64,000 nucleotides of DNA from contig JAIYDY010000034.1 in assembly GCA_027487245.1 (NCBI GenBank), forward strand, positions 41,806 to 105,805, in the 5' to 3' direction. The number at the start of each line of letters is the position of its first letter. Within the stretch, counting starts at the first letter, position 1. Origin of the DNA: Hyphomicrobiales bacterium (lineage in GTDB: Bacteria; Pseudomonadota; Alphaproteobacteria; Rhizobiales; Beijerinckiaceae). This document shows positions 1-9,822 of this stretch, piece by piece. The translations under genes were made by a program, and so were the position numbers. Below the pieces are notes generated by a model. The model was given only the letters and a program-made list of their open reading frames with translations. It was not told where the DNA came from and did no database searches.

Positions 1-1
1 C

Positions 2-1363
2 CAGAGCGGCTCTTCCAGCCATCGGATCACCACGCGCAGTTCCGGTTCCGGCGCCCAGAAGCTTGATCTGTCGATCGGCAAGTCGCTGATCGTCGATCTG
101 CCCCGCGATGCCAAGGAAGTGTTCGTGGCCAACCCGCGCGTCGCCAATGCCGTGGTGCGATCGGCCCGCAAGCTGTTCATCATCGGCGTGGCCGACGGTG
201 CCACCTCGATCTTCGCCATGGATGGTGACGGCCAGCAGATCGCAGCGCTGGAAATCTCGGTTGGGCGTGACCTCAACGTCCTGCGCCAGACCCTGCGCAC
301 GGCCCTTCCGCGCGCCGAGATCGAGGTCAAGCCTGCCGGCGATTCGATCCTGCTGATTGGCCACGTGCCCAACGCTTCAGACGCTTCACAGGCCATCGAC
401 ATCGCCAAGGCGTTCGTCGGGGTCACTGCCGGGTCAGCCGGTGCCAGTTCCGGCGCGGTGATCAATTCGCTGACCATCCGTGGCCGCGATCAGGTCCTGC
501 TGAAGGTCACCATCGCCGAGGTCTCGCGTCAGGCGATGAAACAACTCGGAGTCGATGCGCAAGGAAGCTGGGTCACCCGCAGCTTCAATCTCGGCGCAAA
601 TTTGAACAACCCGTTCACTGTCGGGCTGTCCCAGCCGGACTCCAGCATGACCCTCGGCAACACCCAGAACGGTTCGGTGCTTCGCGCCATGGAGCGTGCG
701 GGTGTCTCGCGCATTCTGGCGGAACCGACTCTCACGGCTGTTTCCGGAGAAGCGGCGAAGTTCACCGCTGGCGGCGAGCTGCCCGTGCCTGCCAGCCAGT
801 CCTGCACGCCCTCGGCGATCCCCGGCGTCGCACCAACCTGCCAGATCGGCGTTGAGTTCAGGCCCTATGGTGTGTCGCTGAACTTTACCCCCATCGTTCT
901 TTCCGAAGGCCGCATCAGCATGCGTGTGGCGACCGAGGTCACGGAGGTGGACGTTGAAAGCTCGCGCTCGATCGGTGCGATTCTCGTGCCTGGCTTCCGC
1001 GTCCGAAAGGCCGACACCACGGTCGAGGTCCCGTCCGGTGGGACCATGATGACCGCCGGTCTCATCCAGCAATCGTCGCGTCAGGCCATCAACGGTTTTC
1101 CGGGCCTGCTGAACCTGCCGATCCTCGGCGCGCTCTTTCGCTCGCGCGATTACCAGCGCAGCGAAACCGAGCTGCTGATCATGGTTACGCCCTACCTGGC
1201 GAAGCCGGCTGATCCCAGGCAGATCGCCCGGCCGGATGATGGCTTCGTCGATGCCCATGATGCCCAGTCCATACTGCTTGGCCGCCTCAACAAGATCTAC
1301 GGCAGTGGCAAGCCGAGCGCCGGACAAGGCTATCGCGGCCGCATCGGCTTCATTGCAGATTGA
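2..1363 (+). CDS. cpaC: CpaC/RcpA outer-membrane secretin of the Tad pilus (5' partial)
   Basis: Forms the outer-membrane channel through which the Flp/Tad pilus leaves the cell. The frame is open from base 2, so the signal peptide and the start lie outside the window; 453 residues are visible. In order they show the pilus/secretin N-terminal domain (LDLSIGKS then VANPRVANAVV), a BON-like segment, and the secretin core with GVSRILAEPTLTAVSG, VPSGGTMMTAGLI and a C-terminal LGALFRSRDYQRSETELLIMV signature. It runs straight into cpaD with a few bases between, so it belongs to the same operon. Assignment is secure from both domain order and the cpaC-D-E-F-tadB-tadC gene order. Confidence 0.95.
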   Translation, partial: QSGSSSHRITTRSSGSGAQKLDLSIGKSLIVDLPRDAKEVFVANPRVANAVVRSARKLFIIGVADGATSIFAMDGDGQQIAALEISVGRDLNVLRQTLRTALPRAEIEVKPAGDSILLIGHVPNASDASQAIDIAKAFVGVTAGSAGASSGAVINSLTIRGRDQVLLKVTIAEVSRQAMKQLGVDAQGSWVTRSFNLGANLNNPFTVGLSQPDSSMTLGNTQNGSVLRAMERAGVSRILAEPTLTAVSGEAAKFTAGGELPVPASQSCTPSAIPGVAPTCQIGVEFRPYGVSLNFTPIVLSEGRISMRVATEVTEVDVESSRSIGAILVPGFRVRKADTTVEVPSGGTMMTAGLIQQSSRQAINGFPGLLNLPILGALFRSRDYQRSETELLIMVTPYLAKPADPRQIARPDDGFVDAHDAQSILLGRLNKIYGSGKPSAGQGYRGRIGFIAD

Positions 1364-1371
1364 AGGGGTTG

Positions 1372-2124
1372 ATGACCGCCATGACACGTCTCGACACGTC
1401 ACGTTCCGGAGCCCCCATGATGCCGCATGCCCGCACATTCGTTGCCGTCGTCGCGCTCGGCCTTGCGCTGGGAGCCTGTGCGAGCCGCAAGACGGAGATC
1501 ACCGGCTCCGTGCCGCCTGATTACCGCGAACGTCATCCCATCGTGCTGGCCGAAGCGCCGCGCTCGCTGGAGATCTATGCCGGTGCGCGACAGCTCGATC
1601 ACCGTCAGTCCAGCGACATCGCCGCCTTTGCCGCCGAATACCGGGCGCATGGCCGCAGCCAGATCATCGCCGAAGTGCCGACCTATGATGGTCGCAGCAC
1701 GGCGGGACACCATGGGTTGCACGCCGTGCGCAGCGCACTCTCACGCAACGGCGTCGCCGGCTCGGTGGTTCAGGTGCGCGGCTATCCGGCGCCGGACCAT
1801 ACCATTGCGGCGCCGATCCGGTTGTCCTTCGCCAAGCTCCAGGCGCAGGTGCCCCATTCGTGCGGCCACTGGCCGGAAGACCTCGGCGCATCGAACTGGC
1901 GCTTCTCCGCCCAGAACCATTCGTACTGGAACTTCGGCTGCGCGTCGCAGAACAACCTTGCCGCGTTCGTGGCCGATCCGCTTGATCTTGAGCGTGGCCG
2001 CCCCGAGGGCCGCATCGATACGGTCCGGCGCATGACCGCGATCGAGAAGCTGCGTGCCGGCCAGGATCCTTCGACCACCTACCGCGATGCCGCAACCCGC
2101 ATCAACCAGTCCGTCGGAAACTGA
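1372..2124 (+). CDS. cpaD: CpaD pilus biogenesis lipoprotein
   Basis: Outer-membrane-associated lipoprotein of the Tad pilus machine, thought to help the CpaC secretin. About 250 residues. A hydrophobic stretch followed by LALGAC gives a clear lipobox. The C-terminal half carries the CpaD signature (CGHWPEDLG, NFGCASQNN, VADPLDLERGR). Start is uncertain: 1372 follows GAAGGGG at short spacing, 1381 is also possible, and 1417 would give the most typical 20-residue lipoprotein signal. It sits 8 bases after cpaC and 2 bases before cpaE, so translation is probably coupled. Confidence 0.92.
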   Translation: MTAMTRLDTSRSGAPMMPHARTFVAVVALGLALGACASRKTEITGSVPPDYRERHPIVLAEAPRSLEIYAGARQLDHRQSSDIAAFAAEYRAHGRSQIIAEVPTYDGRSTAGHHGLHAVRSALSRNGVAGSVVQVRGYPAPDHTIAAPIRLSFAKLQAQVPHSCGHWPEDLGASNWRFSAQNHSYWNFGCASQNNLAAFVADPLDLERGRPEGRIDTVRRMTAIEKLRAGQDPSTTYRDAATRINQSVGN

Positions 2125-2126
2125 TC

Positions 2127-3383
2127 ATGACCCAAGACAGTGCAGGATCGTCTGACACCAATGCAGAAGTGATCGCGCCGGTTCCGCGCATCACCTTGCA
2201 GGCGTTCTGCGAGAGCCATGACGTGGCGGCGGCGATCCAGGCCGCCATCACCGATCGGCGCATGCAGAAGGCCATCTCGAAGGTCCAGATGGGCGGGCCT
2301 GCCGCCGCCGTGGAAGCCTTCCAGGATGCGCCGACGCCCAATGCGCTGATCCTCGAGAACACGCAGGACCGGGCGCAGCTTTTTGCGCATCTCGAACGCT
2401 TGTCCGAGGTCTGCGATGCCGGGACGCGCGTCATCGTGGTTGGCCATGTCAATGACATCTCCCTGTTCCGCGAACTTACGTCGAGGGGTGTCAGCGATTA
2501 CCTGATCGCGCCGATCGATGTTTTGGATGTCGTGCGTTCGGTCTCCCAGCTCTTCGGCGCCCCCGGCGCGGCCAGTCTCGGCCGCACCATTTCGATCGTT
2601 GGCGCCAAGGGTGGGGTCGGGGCCTCGACCGTGGCCCACAACATCGCCTGGGCCATTTCCCAGAGTCTCGATGCCTCCACGGTGCTGGTCGATCTCGATC
2701 TCGCCTTCGGCACCGCCGGGCTCGACTTCAACCAGGATCCGCCGCAGGGCGTGGCCGATGCCGTCTTCGCGCCCGACCGCCTCGATCAGGCCATGGTCGA
2801 CCGGCTGCTGTCGCGCTGCTCGGAGAACCTGAGCTTGCTCGCCGCTCCGGCGATCCTCGACAAGACCTATGACATGTCCGAGGAGGCGATGGACCACCTC
2901 ATCGAGATCCTGCGTGGTCTCGTGCCGACCATCGTCATGGATGTGCCGCATGTCTGGAACGCCTGGACGAAGCGCGTGATCATGACCTCCGACGATATCC
3001 TGATCGTCGCCACGCCCGATCTGGCGTCCTTGCGCAATGCCAAGAACCTGATCGACCTGTGCCGGCAGACCCGCACCCACGATCGTCAGCCGCAACTGAT
3101 GCTGAACCAGGTCGGCGTGCCCAAGCGGCCCGAGATTGCCGCTGCCGAGTTTGCCAAGACCTTCGGCCTTGAACTGGCCGGTACCATCCCCTTCGATCCG
3201 CAGCTTTTCGGCACTGCGGCCAACAACGGTCAGATGATTGCCGAAGTCCAGCCCAACGGGCCGATTGCCCAGAACTACGTCAAGCTCGCGGCGAGCCTGA
3301 TGGGGCGCATCGAAGCGAAGAAATCCAAGCGCAGCCTGATCGAGCCACTCGTGGCGAAGCTCCTGCGGCGCAAAGCCTCCTGA
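2127..3383 (+). CDS. cpaE: CpaE/TadZ ParA-like pilus localisation ATPase
   Basis: Cytoplasmic MinD/ParA-type ATPase that places the Tad pilus apparatus, typically at a pole. 418 residues: an N-terminal receiver-like domain (about 30-150) followed by an ATPase domain with the deviant Walker A GAKGGVGAST near residue 158, then VLVDLDLAFG and IVMDVPHVW as Walker B-like strands. Length and architecture match TadZ/CpaE. It lies between cpaD and cpaF with 2 and 27 base gaps, in operon. Confidence 0.95.
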   Translation: MTQDSAGSSDTNAEVIAPVPRITLQAFCESHDVAAAIQAAITDRRMQKAISKVQMGGPAAAVEAFQDAPTPNALILENTQDRAQLFAHLERLSEVCDAGTRVIVVGHVNDISLFRELTSRGVSDYLIAPIDVLDVVRSVSQLFGAPGAASLGRTISIVGAKGGVGASTVAHNIAWAISQSLDASTVLVDLDLAFGTAGLDFNQDPPQGVADAVFAPDRLDQAMVDRLLSRCSENLSLLAAPAILDKTYDMSEEAMDHLIEILRGLVPTIVMDVPHVWNAWTKRVIMTSDDILIVATPDLASLRNAKNLIDLCRQTRTHDRQPQLMLNQVGVPKRPEIAAAEFAKTFGLELAGTIPFDPQLFGTAANNGQMIAEVQPNGPIAQNYVKLAASLMGRIEAKKSKRSLIEPLVAKLLRRKAS

Positions 3384-3410
3384 TCCGTCAGAACAGGCGA
3401 GGACTGAACC

Positions 3411-4868
3411 ATGTTCGGCAAGAGAACGACGAGCGGCACCGCAGGCCCCGCAAGCCCGCCACCGGCGGCAGCGATGGTGCCGCGCGGGATGGCGTCGGCA
3501 GCGGCGGTGCGCCAGGTCGATCCGGTCCGCCAGCCCGAGGCTCCGCGCGTCGCGCCCGTGATGCAGGAGATCGTGCGGTCGGAGGAGTTCTACCAGACCA
3601 AGAGCATGATCTTCGGCGCGCTGATCGAGGCTATCGATCTGGCCCAGCTCGCGAAGCTCGAATCCGACAGCGCACGCGAGGAAATCCGCGACATCATCAA
3701 CGAGATCATCTCGTTGAAGAACGTCGTACTGTCGATCGCCGAGCAGGAAGACCTGCTGGCCGACATCTGCAACGACATCCTTGGCTACGGCCCGCTCGAA
3801 CCCTTGCTGGCCCGCGATGATATCGCCGACATCATGGTCAATGGCCCGAACAAGACCTACATCGAAGTCGCGGGCAAGATTCAGCAGACCACCATCCGAT
3901 TCCGTGATGGCCAGCAGTTGATGAACATCTGCCAGCGCATCGTCAGCCAGGTTGGTCGCCGCGTCGATGAATCATCGCCGATCTGCGATGCGCGCCTGCC
4001 AGATGGCTCCCGCGTCAACGTCATTGCCCCGCCGCTCGCCATCGATGGCGCTGCTCTCACCATCCGCAAGTTCAAGAAGGACAAGCTGACCCTCGATCAG
4101 CTCACCCGCTTCGGTTCGATCTCTCCGGAAGGCGCGGCGCTGCTGAAGATCATCGGCCGTGTGCGCTGCAATGTCGTGATCTCCGGCGGCACCGGCTCGG
4201 GCAAGACCACCTTGCTCAACTGCCTGACCAACTACATCGACGAGGACGAACGGGTCATCACCTGCGAGGACGCAGCCGAACTGCAATTGCAGCAGCCCCA
4301 TGTGGTGCGGCTCGAAACCCGCCCGCCCAACCTTGAAGGCCAAGGCTCGATCACCATGCGTGATCTGGTCAAGAACTGCCTGCGCATGCGTCCCGAGCGG
4401 ATCATCGTCGGCGAAGTCCGCGGCCCCGAAGCCTTCGACCTGCTGCAGGCCATGAACACCGGCCATGACGGCTCGATGGGCACCTTGCACGCCAACTCCC
4501 CGCGCGAAGCACTCTCCCGTATCGAATCGATGATCACCATGGGCGGCTTCTCGCTGCCCTCGCGCACCATCCGCGAAATGATCGTCTCGTCGGTCGATGT
4601 GATCGTCCAGGCCAGCCGCCTGCGCGATGGCTCGCGCCGCATCACACACATCACCGAAGTGCTCGGCATGGAAGGCGATGTGATCATCACCCAGGATGTG
4701 GTGGTCTACGACATCTCGGGCGAGGACGCGAACGGCAAGCTGATCGGCGCGCATCGCTCGACGGGCATCGCGCGGCCGAAGTTCTGGGAACGGGCACGCT
4801 ACTACAACGAAGAGAAGAACCTCGCGGCTGCGCTCGACGCCATGGAAGTCAGGCCCGAATCCCGATAG
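3411..4868 (+). CDS. cpaF: CpaF/TadA type II/IV secretion ATPase
   Basis: Hexameric ATPase that powers Tad pilus assembly and, in related systems, retraction. 485 residues with a proline/alanine-rich variable N-terminus (about 1-60), then the conserved T2SS-E/VirB11 core: [11 protein letters not shown]alker A near residue 258, [13 protein letters not shown] (Asp box), [14 protein letters not shown] (Walker B) and [14 protein letters not shown] (His box). The GAGGA ribosome site sits 7 bases before ATG. Operon member between cpaE and tadB. Confidence 0.96.
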   Translation: MFGKRTTSGTAGPASPPPAAAMVPRGMASAAAVRQVDPVRQPEAPRVAPVMQEIVRSEEFYQTKSMIFGALIEAIDLAQLAKLESDSAREEIRDIINEIISLKNVVLSIAEQEDLLADICNDILGYGPLEPLLARDDIADIMVNGPNKTYIEVAGKIQQTTIRFRDGQQLMNICQRIVSQVGRRVDESSPICDARLPDGSRVNVIAPPLAIDGAALTIRKFKKDKLTLDQLTRFGSISPEGAALLKIIGRVRCNVVISGGTGSGKTTLLNCLTNYIDEDERVITCEDAAELQLQQPHVVRLETRPPNLEGQGSITMRDLVKNCLRMRPERIIVGEVRGPEAFDLLQAMNTGHDGSMGTLHANSPREALSRIESMITMGGFSLPSRTIREMIVSSVDVIVQASRLRDGSRRITHITEVLGMEGDVIITQDVVVYDISGEDANGKLIGAHRSTGIARPKFWERARYYNEEKNLAAALDAMEVRPESR

Positions 4869-5001
4869 CCCGCGCTGCGCGCCGCTCCGGCGGCGCAGGC
4901 GACGCAGGCGAGGAGCGGGCCGAAGCACCGGCGAGCAACAGCGATCAGGGCCCTGCCAATTCCGGCAGCGGCCTCGATGATCGGGGATGGGAGTTTCCGG
5001 C

Positions 5002-5979
5002 ATGCTTGCCACCCTTGCGCCTGTCCTGCTGATCGCCGCCGCCGCTGCGGGCATCGCCTATGCGCTGCTTTTTCCGCTGTTGTCCGGCCAGGCCCGCTCC
5101 GAGAGCCGGCGACGGGCGCTGGCGCTGACGCCCGAGACAGTGCGGCCCACCCGCAATGCCGGCCCGGCCCGGACCAAGCGCGATCAGGTCGCGCAGAGCC
5201 TCAAGGAAGTCGAACAACGCGAGAAGGCACGCGGCAAGGTCACGCTCGAAGACAAGTTCTCCCAGGCCGGCCTCAGCATCGACCGCAAGACCTACTATAT
5301 CGCCAGCCTTGCCAGCGCCGTTGGCGTCGGGCTGCTCGCCTTCACCACGATCGGCTCGTCCATGGCCGTCATTCCGGGCCTGATCGTGGGCGGTCTGGGC
5401 TTGCCCAACTGGTATCTTGGCATGCGCAAGGCCAAGCGGATCAAGAAGTTCCTGCAGGAGTTCCCGAACGCGCTCGATGTCATCACGCGCGGCCTGAAAT
5501 CCGGCCTGCCGCTCAACGATTGCATCCGCATCATTTCCTCGGAGGCCGCGGAACCGGTCAAGTCCGAGTTTCGCGCCATGATGGATGCGCAGGCGGTCGG
5601 CCTGTCGTTGGGCGAAGCCATCGAGAACCTCTATCGCCGCATCCCGGTCGCGGAAGCCAACTACTTCGGCATCATCATCACCATCCAGCAGAAGAGCGGC
5701 GGCAATCTGGCCGAGTCGCTCGCCAACATGTCCCGCGTGGTACGCGAGCGCCGCAAGCTGAAGGGCAAGATCCAGGCCCTCAGCGCCGAGGCCAAGTCGT
5801 CGGCGGGCATCATCGCCTGTATGCCGGTGGCCGTTGCGGGCCTCGTCTACTTCAGCACGCCAAGCTACATCGAAAAGCTCTGGCTGACACAGGCCGGTCA
5901 ATTCACGCTGGTCGGCTCGGCGATCTGGATGCTGATGGGCGTTCTGGTGATGCGCAAGATGATCAACTTCGACGTCTGA
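5002..5979 (+). CDS. tadB: TadB/CpaG inner-membrane platform protein (T2SS-F domain)
   Basis: Inner-membrane platform component of the Tad secretion machine that pairs with TadC. About 325 residues: N-terminal membrane anchor (residues 1-30), a pair of hydrophobic segments in the middle (VGVGLLAFTTIGS, then a glycine-rich helix), a T2SS-F domain with LQEFPNALDVITRGLKSGLPL and QKSGGNLAESLANMS, and a C-terminal membrane helix. I prefer ATG 5002 because GGGAG lies 8 bases upstream; ATG 4987 is the longer alternative. The 130 bases between cpaF and this start show no other gene. Confidence 0.93.
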   Translation: MLATLAPVLLIAAAAAGIAYALLFPLLSGQARSESRRRALALTPETVRPTRNAGPARTKRDQVAQSLKEVEQREKARGKVTLEDKFSQAGLSIDRKTYYIASLASAVGVGLLAFTTIGSSMAVIPGLIVGGLGLPNWYLGMRKAKRIKKFLQEFPNALDVITRGLKSGLPLNDCIRIISSEAAEPVKSEFRAMMDAQAVGLSLGEAIENLYRRIPVAEANYFGIIITIQQKSGGNLAESLANMSRVVRERRKLKGKIQALSAEAKSSAGIIACMPVAVAGLVYFSTPSYIEKLWLTQAGQFTLVGSAIWMLMGVLVMRKMINFDV

Positions 5980-5991
5980 AGCGAGGCCACC

Positions 5992-6960
5992 GTGATCGAT
6001 TTCATCATCCAGAAATTCATCGATCCGAAGTTCATCGCTTCGCTGATCTTTGCCATCGCCGCCGCCGCCACCGTACTGACGCTGGCGCTGCCCTATCTCA
6101 ACACCGACGGCCTCAAGCGCCGGATGAAATCTGCTGCCAGCGAGCGCGAGAACCTGCGTGCACGTGAGCGAACCCGTGTGCATCAGGGCTCCCGCCTGCG
6201 CCAGGAGCCCAAGGCCTACATGAAGGACGTGGTCGAGCGCTTGCAGCTTGCCAAGCATCTTGGGGTGGATGATGCCCGTGCCAAGCTTGTGCAGGCCGGC
6301 TACCGGGGTCAGGGCGCGGAAATCGCCCTGCTGTTCTATCGCCTGATCGCACCTGTCGCGGGTCTCTTCATCGGCGCGTTCTATTTCCTGTATCTCGACG
6401 TGCTGACGCAGAGCACCACGGTCAACCTGTTGGCCACGATGGCGTCGATCTATATCGGCCTCAAGCTGCCCGAAGTGCTGCTCAGCAACCAGATTTCCAA
6501 GCGGCAGCTGTCGATCAAGAAGGCCTTTCCGGATTCGCTCGACCTGCTGCTGATCTGCGTGGAATCCGGCATGTCGATCGAGCATGCCTTCCGCCGCGTG
6601 AGTTCCGAGATCGGCACCCAGTCGATCGCGCTGGCCGAGGAACTGGTCCTGACCACGGCCGAGCTGTCCTATCTCCAGGAACGGCGGATGGCCTTCGAGA
6701 ACCTGGCCGCCCGGACCGGTGTCGAGTCGGTCAAGTCGGTCACCACGGCGCTGGTTCAGGCCGAGCGCTATGGCACCCCGCTCGGCACGGCATTGCGCGT
6801 TCTGGCGCAGGAAAGCCGCGACATGCGCATGTCGGAGGCGGAGAAGAAGGCCATGTCACTGCCGCCCAAGCTGACCGTGCCGATGATCCTGTTCTTCCTG
6901 CCCGTGCTGATGCTGGTCATCATGATGCCGGCCGTGATCAGCTCGATGGGGCTGAAATAA
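5992..6960 (+). CDS. tadC: TadC/CpaH inner-membrane platform protein (T2SS-F domain)
   Basis: Second inner-membrane platform protein of the Tad pilus. 322 residues with a GTG start 12 bases after tadB. It has an N-terminal membrane helix, two central helices, the T2SS-F domain (AFPDSLDLLLICVESGMSIEHAF, then VQAERYGTPLGTALRVLAQESR) and a C-terminal helix ending in PVLMLVIMMPAVI. Last rightward gene of the pilus operon in this window; the next gene faces it. No clear intrinsic terminator is visible in the 70-base gap. Confidence 0.93.
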   Translation: MIDFIIQKFIDPKFIASLIFAIAAAATVLTLALPYLNTDGLKRRMKSAASERENLRARERTRVHQGSRLRQEPKAYMKDVVERLQLAKHLGVDDARAKLVQAGYRGQGAEIALLFYRLIAPVAGLFIGAFYFLYLDVLTQSTTVNLLATMASIYIGLKLPEVLLSNQISKRQLSIKKAFPDSLDLLLICVESGMSIEHAFRRVSSEIGTQSIALAEELVLTTAELSYLQERRMAFENLAARTGVESVKSVTTALVQAERYGTPLGTALRVLAQESRDMRMSEAEKKAMSLPPKLTVPMILFFLPVLMLVIMMPAVISSMGLK

Positions 6961-7031
6961 GCGCAGAACGCCCTCGCGGACTGTCCTCGCAAAGACAGCA
7001 GCCCCACTGAATCAAATAGTGTGAGCCTGGC

Positions 7032-7877
7032 TCAGCCGGCGGGCTTCGGCGGCGGTGTCCGTGCTGCGGCGCTGCCCTGGGGGCGTGGTCCGGCAGGCTT
7101 TCCGCCTTGCCGCAGCATGTCCCAGCTGTTGGGCTGGCTGACCATCTGGCGTAGCTGGGCCATCGCCTTGGCTACGTCTGCCGGCGGCAGGTCGGTCGCC
7201 GCGACACGTTCCGCTTCGGCGAAGCGGCCCTGAAGTCCCAGCACCAGAACGAGGTTTTGACGCACGCGCTTGTCGGCCTGTGGATGCCGAGAGGCCTCGC
7301 CCAGTGCGCGCTCGGCCTCAGGCAGCCGCTTCGACAGCGCATAGGACAGGCCAAGGTTGGACAGGATCGTCGGCTCGCCGGGATTGATCCTCAGGGCGGC
7401 CTCATAGAAGCCTTGCGCGCGCTGGTGGTCACCGAGCTGGTCGGCGACGGCACCTTGCGCCGACAGGATGCGCCAGTCCGGTCTTTCAGGCAGATGGGCC
7501 CGGGCCAGCACCTCTTCGGCCTGCTTGAGCTGGCCGGCATCCATCAGCGCCCGTCCGAACGCACCCAGCAGTTCCATGTCCTTCGGATGGCGCAGAATGA
7601 TGTTCTGCAGGACGGCCACCGCCTGCGAATTCTGGCCAAGGGCCCGCAGTGCCCGGGCATAGCGGAAGGCGGCTGTGCGGTCGCCCTGATTCGCGTCGTA
7701 GCGCTGCTGCCAGGTTTGCAACTCCGAGCGCCACTGTGGCTCTGTCACCGGCGTGGTCGAACCACCCAGCGAGCCTGTGATGTCAGGCAGTCCGCGGCCC
7801 ACGCAGCCACTGAGCGCCAGCGCCAGTGCCGTCATCGAAACGATGCCGCGAAGCCTGAACGGGTTGATCCGCCCCAT
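7032..7877 (-). CDS. tadD: TadD-like TPR lipoprotein
   Basis: Tetratricopeptide-repeat lipoprotein, probably the pilotin-like assembly factor TadD/CpaO of the neighbouring pilus operon. With ATG 7877 it has 281 residues: a lipoprotein signal ending LALSGC, then several TPR motifs (ALRALGQNSQAVAVLQNIILRHP, ALRINPGEPTILSNLGLSYAL) and a proline/alanine-rich tail. I reject the upstream start at 7949 because AGAGG sits 7 bases before 7877 and only that start gives a proper signal peptide. It is convergent with tadC, so it is not in that operon. Confidence 0.85.
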   Translation of the reverse strand: MGRINPFRLRGIVSMTALALALSGCVGRGLPDITGSLGGSTTPVTEPQWRSELQTWQQRYDANQGDRTAAFRYARALRALGQNSQAVAVLQNIILRHPKDMELLGAFGRALMDAGQLKQAEEVLARAHLPERPDWRILSAQGAVADQLGDHQRAQGFYEAALRINPGEPTILSNLGLSYALSKRLPEAERALGEASRHPQADKRVRQNLVLVLGLQGRFAEAERVAATDLPPADVAKAMAQLRQMVSQPNSWDMLRQGGKPAGPRPQGSAAARTPPPKPAG

Positions 7878-7970
7878 GGTGTTGCCTCTGCTCCAGCCCG
7901 ATCCGGTTCCCCGCCACCTGGCAGGTGGCAGCGTGGACCCGATGGTCACCTTGGTGATAAATCGTTAACC

Positions 7971-7985
7971 CTAACGGACTGTTAA
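7971..7985 (+). promoter_or_regulatory. Possible degenerate CtrA-type site
   Basis: CTAA-N7-TTAA, one mismatch from the TTAA-N7-TTAA CtrA consensus, lies in the 154-base divergent gap between tadD and the M17 aminopeptidase. A further TTAAC sits just upstream at 7965. This gap is otherwise without a gene. Confidence 0.3.
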
Positions 7986-8031
7986 AGGTGGCCGCTGCCA
8001 TCACCGCTCCCTCCTGGAAGGACACCGCGTC

Positions 8032-9417
8032 TTGACTGACCTGCTGATCACATCCTCGCCAACCGCCATTCCTGTCCACCTGTGCAACACCGGCGATTGG
8101 GACTCGGTGAAGGCGCGCCTGCCGCGTGCGCTTCAGGCCTTTGCGGAAGCCTCCGGGTTTTCCGGACAGAATGGCCGGCATCTGGTCATGCCGGACAGGA
8201 GTGGCAACATCGCTGCGGTGCTGCTGGGCGTGGAGGCGAGCGATGCCCGCCACCGTGATCCGTTCGGGCCCGGAAGGTTGTCCGGCGTCCTGCCCGCCGG
8301 TGACTATGCTTTCAAGGGCAAGCTTGCCGATCCAGCTGCCGTGGCGCTGGCCTGGTTGCTCAACCCCTACCGGTTTACGCGCTATCGCGAACAGCCCTTG
8401 CCGAAGGCGCGGCTGGTCTGTCCGCGCGGCGTCGATCATGCCGAAGTCGTCAGGATGGCCGACGCCGTGGCGGCCTCGCGCGATCTGGTCAACACACCGG
8501 CCAACGATCTTGGCCCTGACGGGATCGAGGCCGCGATCAGGGCCCTGGCCGCCGATCATGGCGCGCATGTCGAGGTCACCCTCGGCGATGACCTGCTCAC
8601 GCGCGGCTTTCCGATGATCCATGCCGTCGGTCGCGCCTCGGTGCGGGCCCCGCGCCTGATCGACCTGACCTGGGGCAAGCCCGATCATCCCCGCGTGACC
8701 CTCGTCGGCAAGGGCGTTGCGTTCGACACGGGTGGTCTCAACATCAAGCCCGATAGCGCCATGCTTCTGATGAAGAAGGACATGGGCGGCGCAGCGGCGG
8801 CCATCGCCGCGGCCCGGATGGTGATGGGCGCGAAGCTGCCTGTTCGCCTGCGCCTCTTGGTGCCGGCGGTCGAGAACGCCATTGCCGGCAACGCTTTCCG
8901 CCCGGGTGACGTGCTGGCCAGCCGCAAGGGCCTTTCGGTGGAAATCGGCAACACGGATGCGGAAGGCCGGCTCATCCTCGCCGATGCGCTCGCCCTTGCC
9001 GATGAAGACGAGCCGGCCTTCATCGCCGATTTCGCCACGCTCACGGGCGCTGCCCGCGTGGCGCTCGGCCCCGATCTTCCGCCGTTCTACACCCATGATG
9101 ACCGGCTTGCCGCGGATCTGGCCCGTCTCGCGCCGAAGGTCAATGATCCGGTCTGGCGGCTGCCGCTCTGGGGCCCCTACGACAACCTGCTCGAGTCGCG
9201 CATTGCCAGCCTGAATCATATTTCCAGCGGGGCATTCGCCGGCTCGATCACAGCGGCGCTGTTTCTCAACCGCTTCGTGTCGCGCGCCGCATCCTATGTG
9301 CATTTCGACATCTTCGCGTGGAACCCGACTGCCAAGCCGGGTCGGCCCGATGGCGGCGAAGTGCAGGCGGCTCGGCTGATCTATGCCTGCCTCAAGGAAC
9401 GCTACCCCGCCCCTTGA
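8032..9417 (+). CDS. Leucyl aminopeptidase family (M17) protein
   Basis: Cytosolic two-metal aminopeptidase of family M17 (PepA/LAP type), removing N-terminal residues from peptides. 461 residues, with an N-terminal macro-like domain and a C-terminal catalytic domain. The metal/active-site blocks are visible: VGKGVAFDTGGLNIKP near residue 226, KKDMGGAAAA, and the hallmark NTDAEGRL near residue 306. Start is TTG with GGAAGGA 9 bases upstream; no ATG fits. Divergent from tadD and followed by a MarR regulator and a C40 peptidase. Confidence 0.93.
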   Translation: MTDLLITSSPTAIPVHLCNTGDWDSVKARLPRALQAFAEASGFSGQNGRHLVMPDRSGNIAAVLLGVEASDARHRDPFGPGRLSGVLPAGDYAFKGKLADPAAVALAWLLNPYRFTRYREQPLPKARLVCPRGVDHAEVVRMADAVAASRDLVNTPANDLGPDGIEAAIRALAADHGAHVEVTLGDDLLTRGFPMIHAVGRASVRAPRLIDLTWGKPDHPRVTLVGKGVAFDTGGLNIKPDSAMLLMKKDMGGAAAAIAAARMVMGAKLPVRLRLLVPAVENAIAGNAFRPGDVLASRKGLSVEIGNTDAEGRLILADALALADEDEPAFIADFATLTGAARVALGPDLPPFYTHDDRLAADLARLAPKVNDPVWRLPLWGPYDNLLESRIASLNHISSGAFAGSITAALFLNRFVSRAASYVHFDIFAWNPTAKPGRPDGGEVQAARLIYACLKERYPAP

Positions 9418-9474
9418 GGCTTCTTTCACCATCGGTGGGGCAATCTGCGGCGGTTTCTGGCTGGCAAGGGCGAC

Positions 9475-9822
9475 ATGCAGGACATCAGACCGGCACAGGC
9501 GCTGTTCATGTGGCGCGACGTCAATCTCTCGCTGGTCCGCGCCGGCGCGCCGGATCTGTCCTCGCGCCAGTTTGCCATCCTGCTGATCATCTATCTGGAT
9601 CTGCCGCCACATACCGTTCGCGGCCTTGCCGAGCGCCTGGCGGTCACCAAACCGGTCATCACGCGCGCGCTCGACACCATGGGCAAGCTTGGCCTGGTCA
9701 CCCGCGAGCGCGACCCGCTCGATCGCCGCAATGTCATCATCAAGCGGACGGTGGCCGGCGCCCAGGCAGTGGACCATCTTGCCGGTCTGATCGTCACCCA
9801 CCTCAAGGACCTCAGCCGCTGA
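9475..9822 (+). CDS. MarR family transcriptional regulator
   Basis: Small winged-helix regulator, 115 residues, shorter than typical MarR proteins (about 140). The recognition region LSSRQFAILLIIYLDLPPH, VRGLAERLAVTKPVITRALD and a DPLDRRNVII wing are plain. ATG 9475 is reasonable. It overlaps the next gene by one base (TGATG), so the pair is probably co-transcribed and the regulator may control the C40 peptidase or the aminopeptidase. Ligand unknown. Confidence 0.85.
   Translation: MQDIRPAQALFMWRDVNLSLVRAGAPDLSSRQFAILLIIYLDLPPHTVRGLAERLAVTKPVITRALDTMGKLGLVTRERDPLDRRNVIIKRTVAGAQAVDHLAGLIVTHLKDLSR

Noticed and set aside
4945..6585. 546-codon antisense ORF opposite tadB and tadC
   Set aside because: No domain pattern; tadB and tadC are unmistakable on the other strand.
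6961..7031. Terminator between tadC and tadD
   Set aside because: No stable stem followed by a T-run could be found in the 71 bases.
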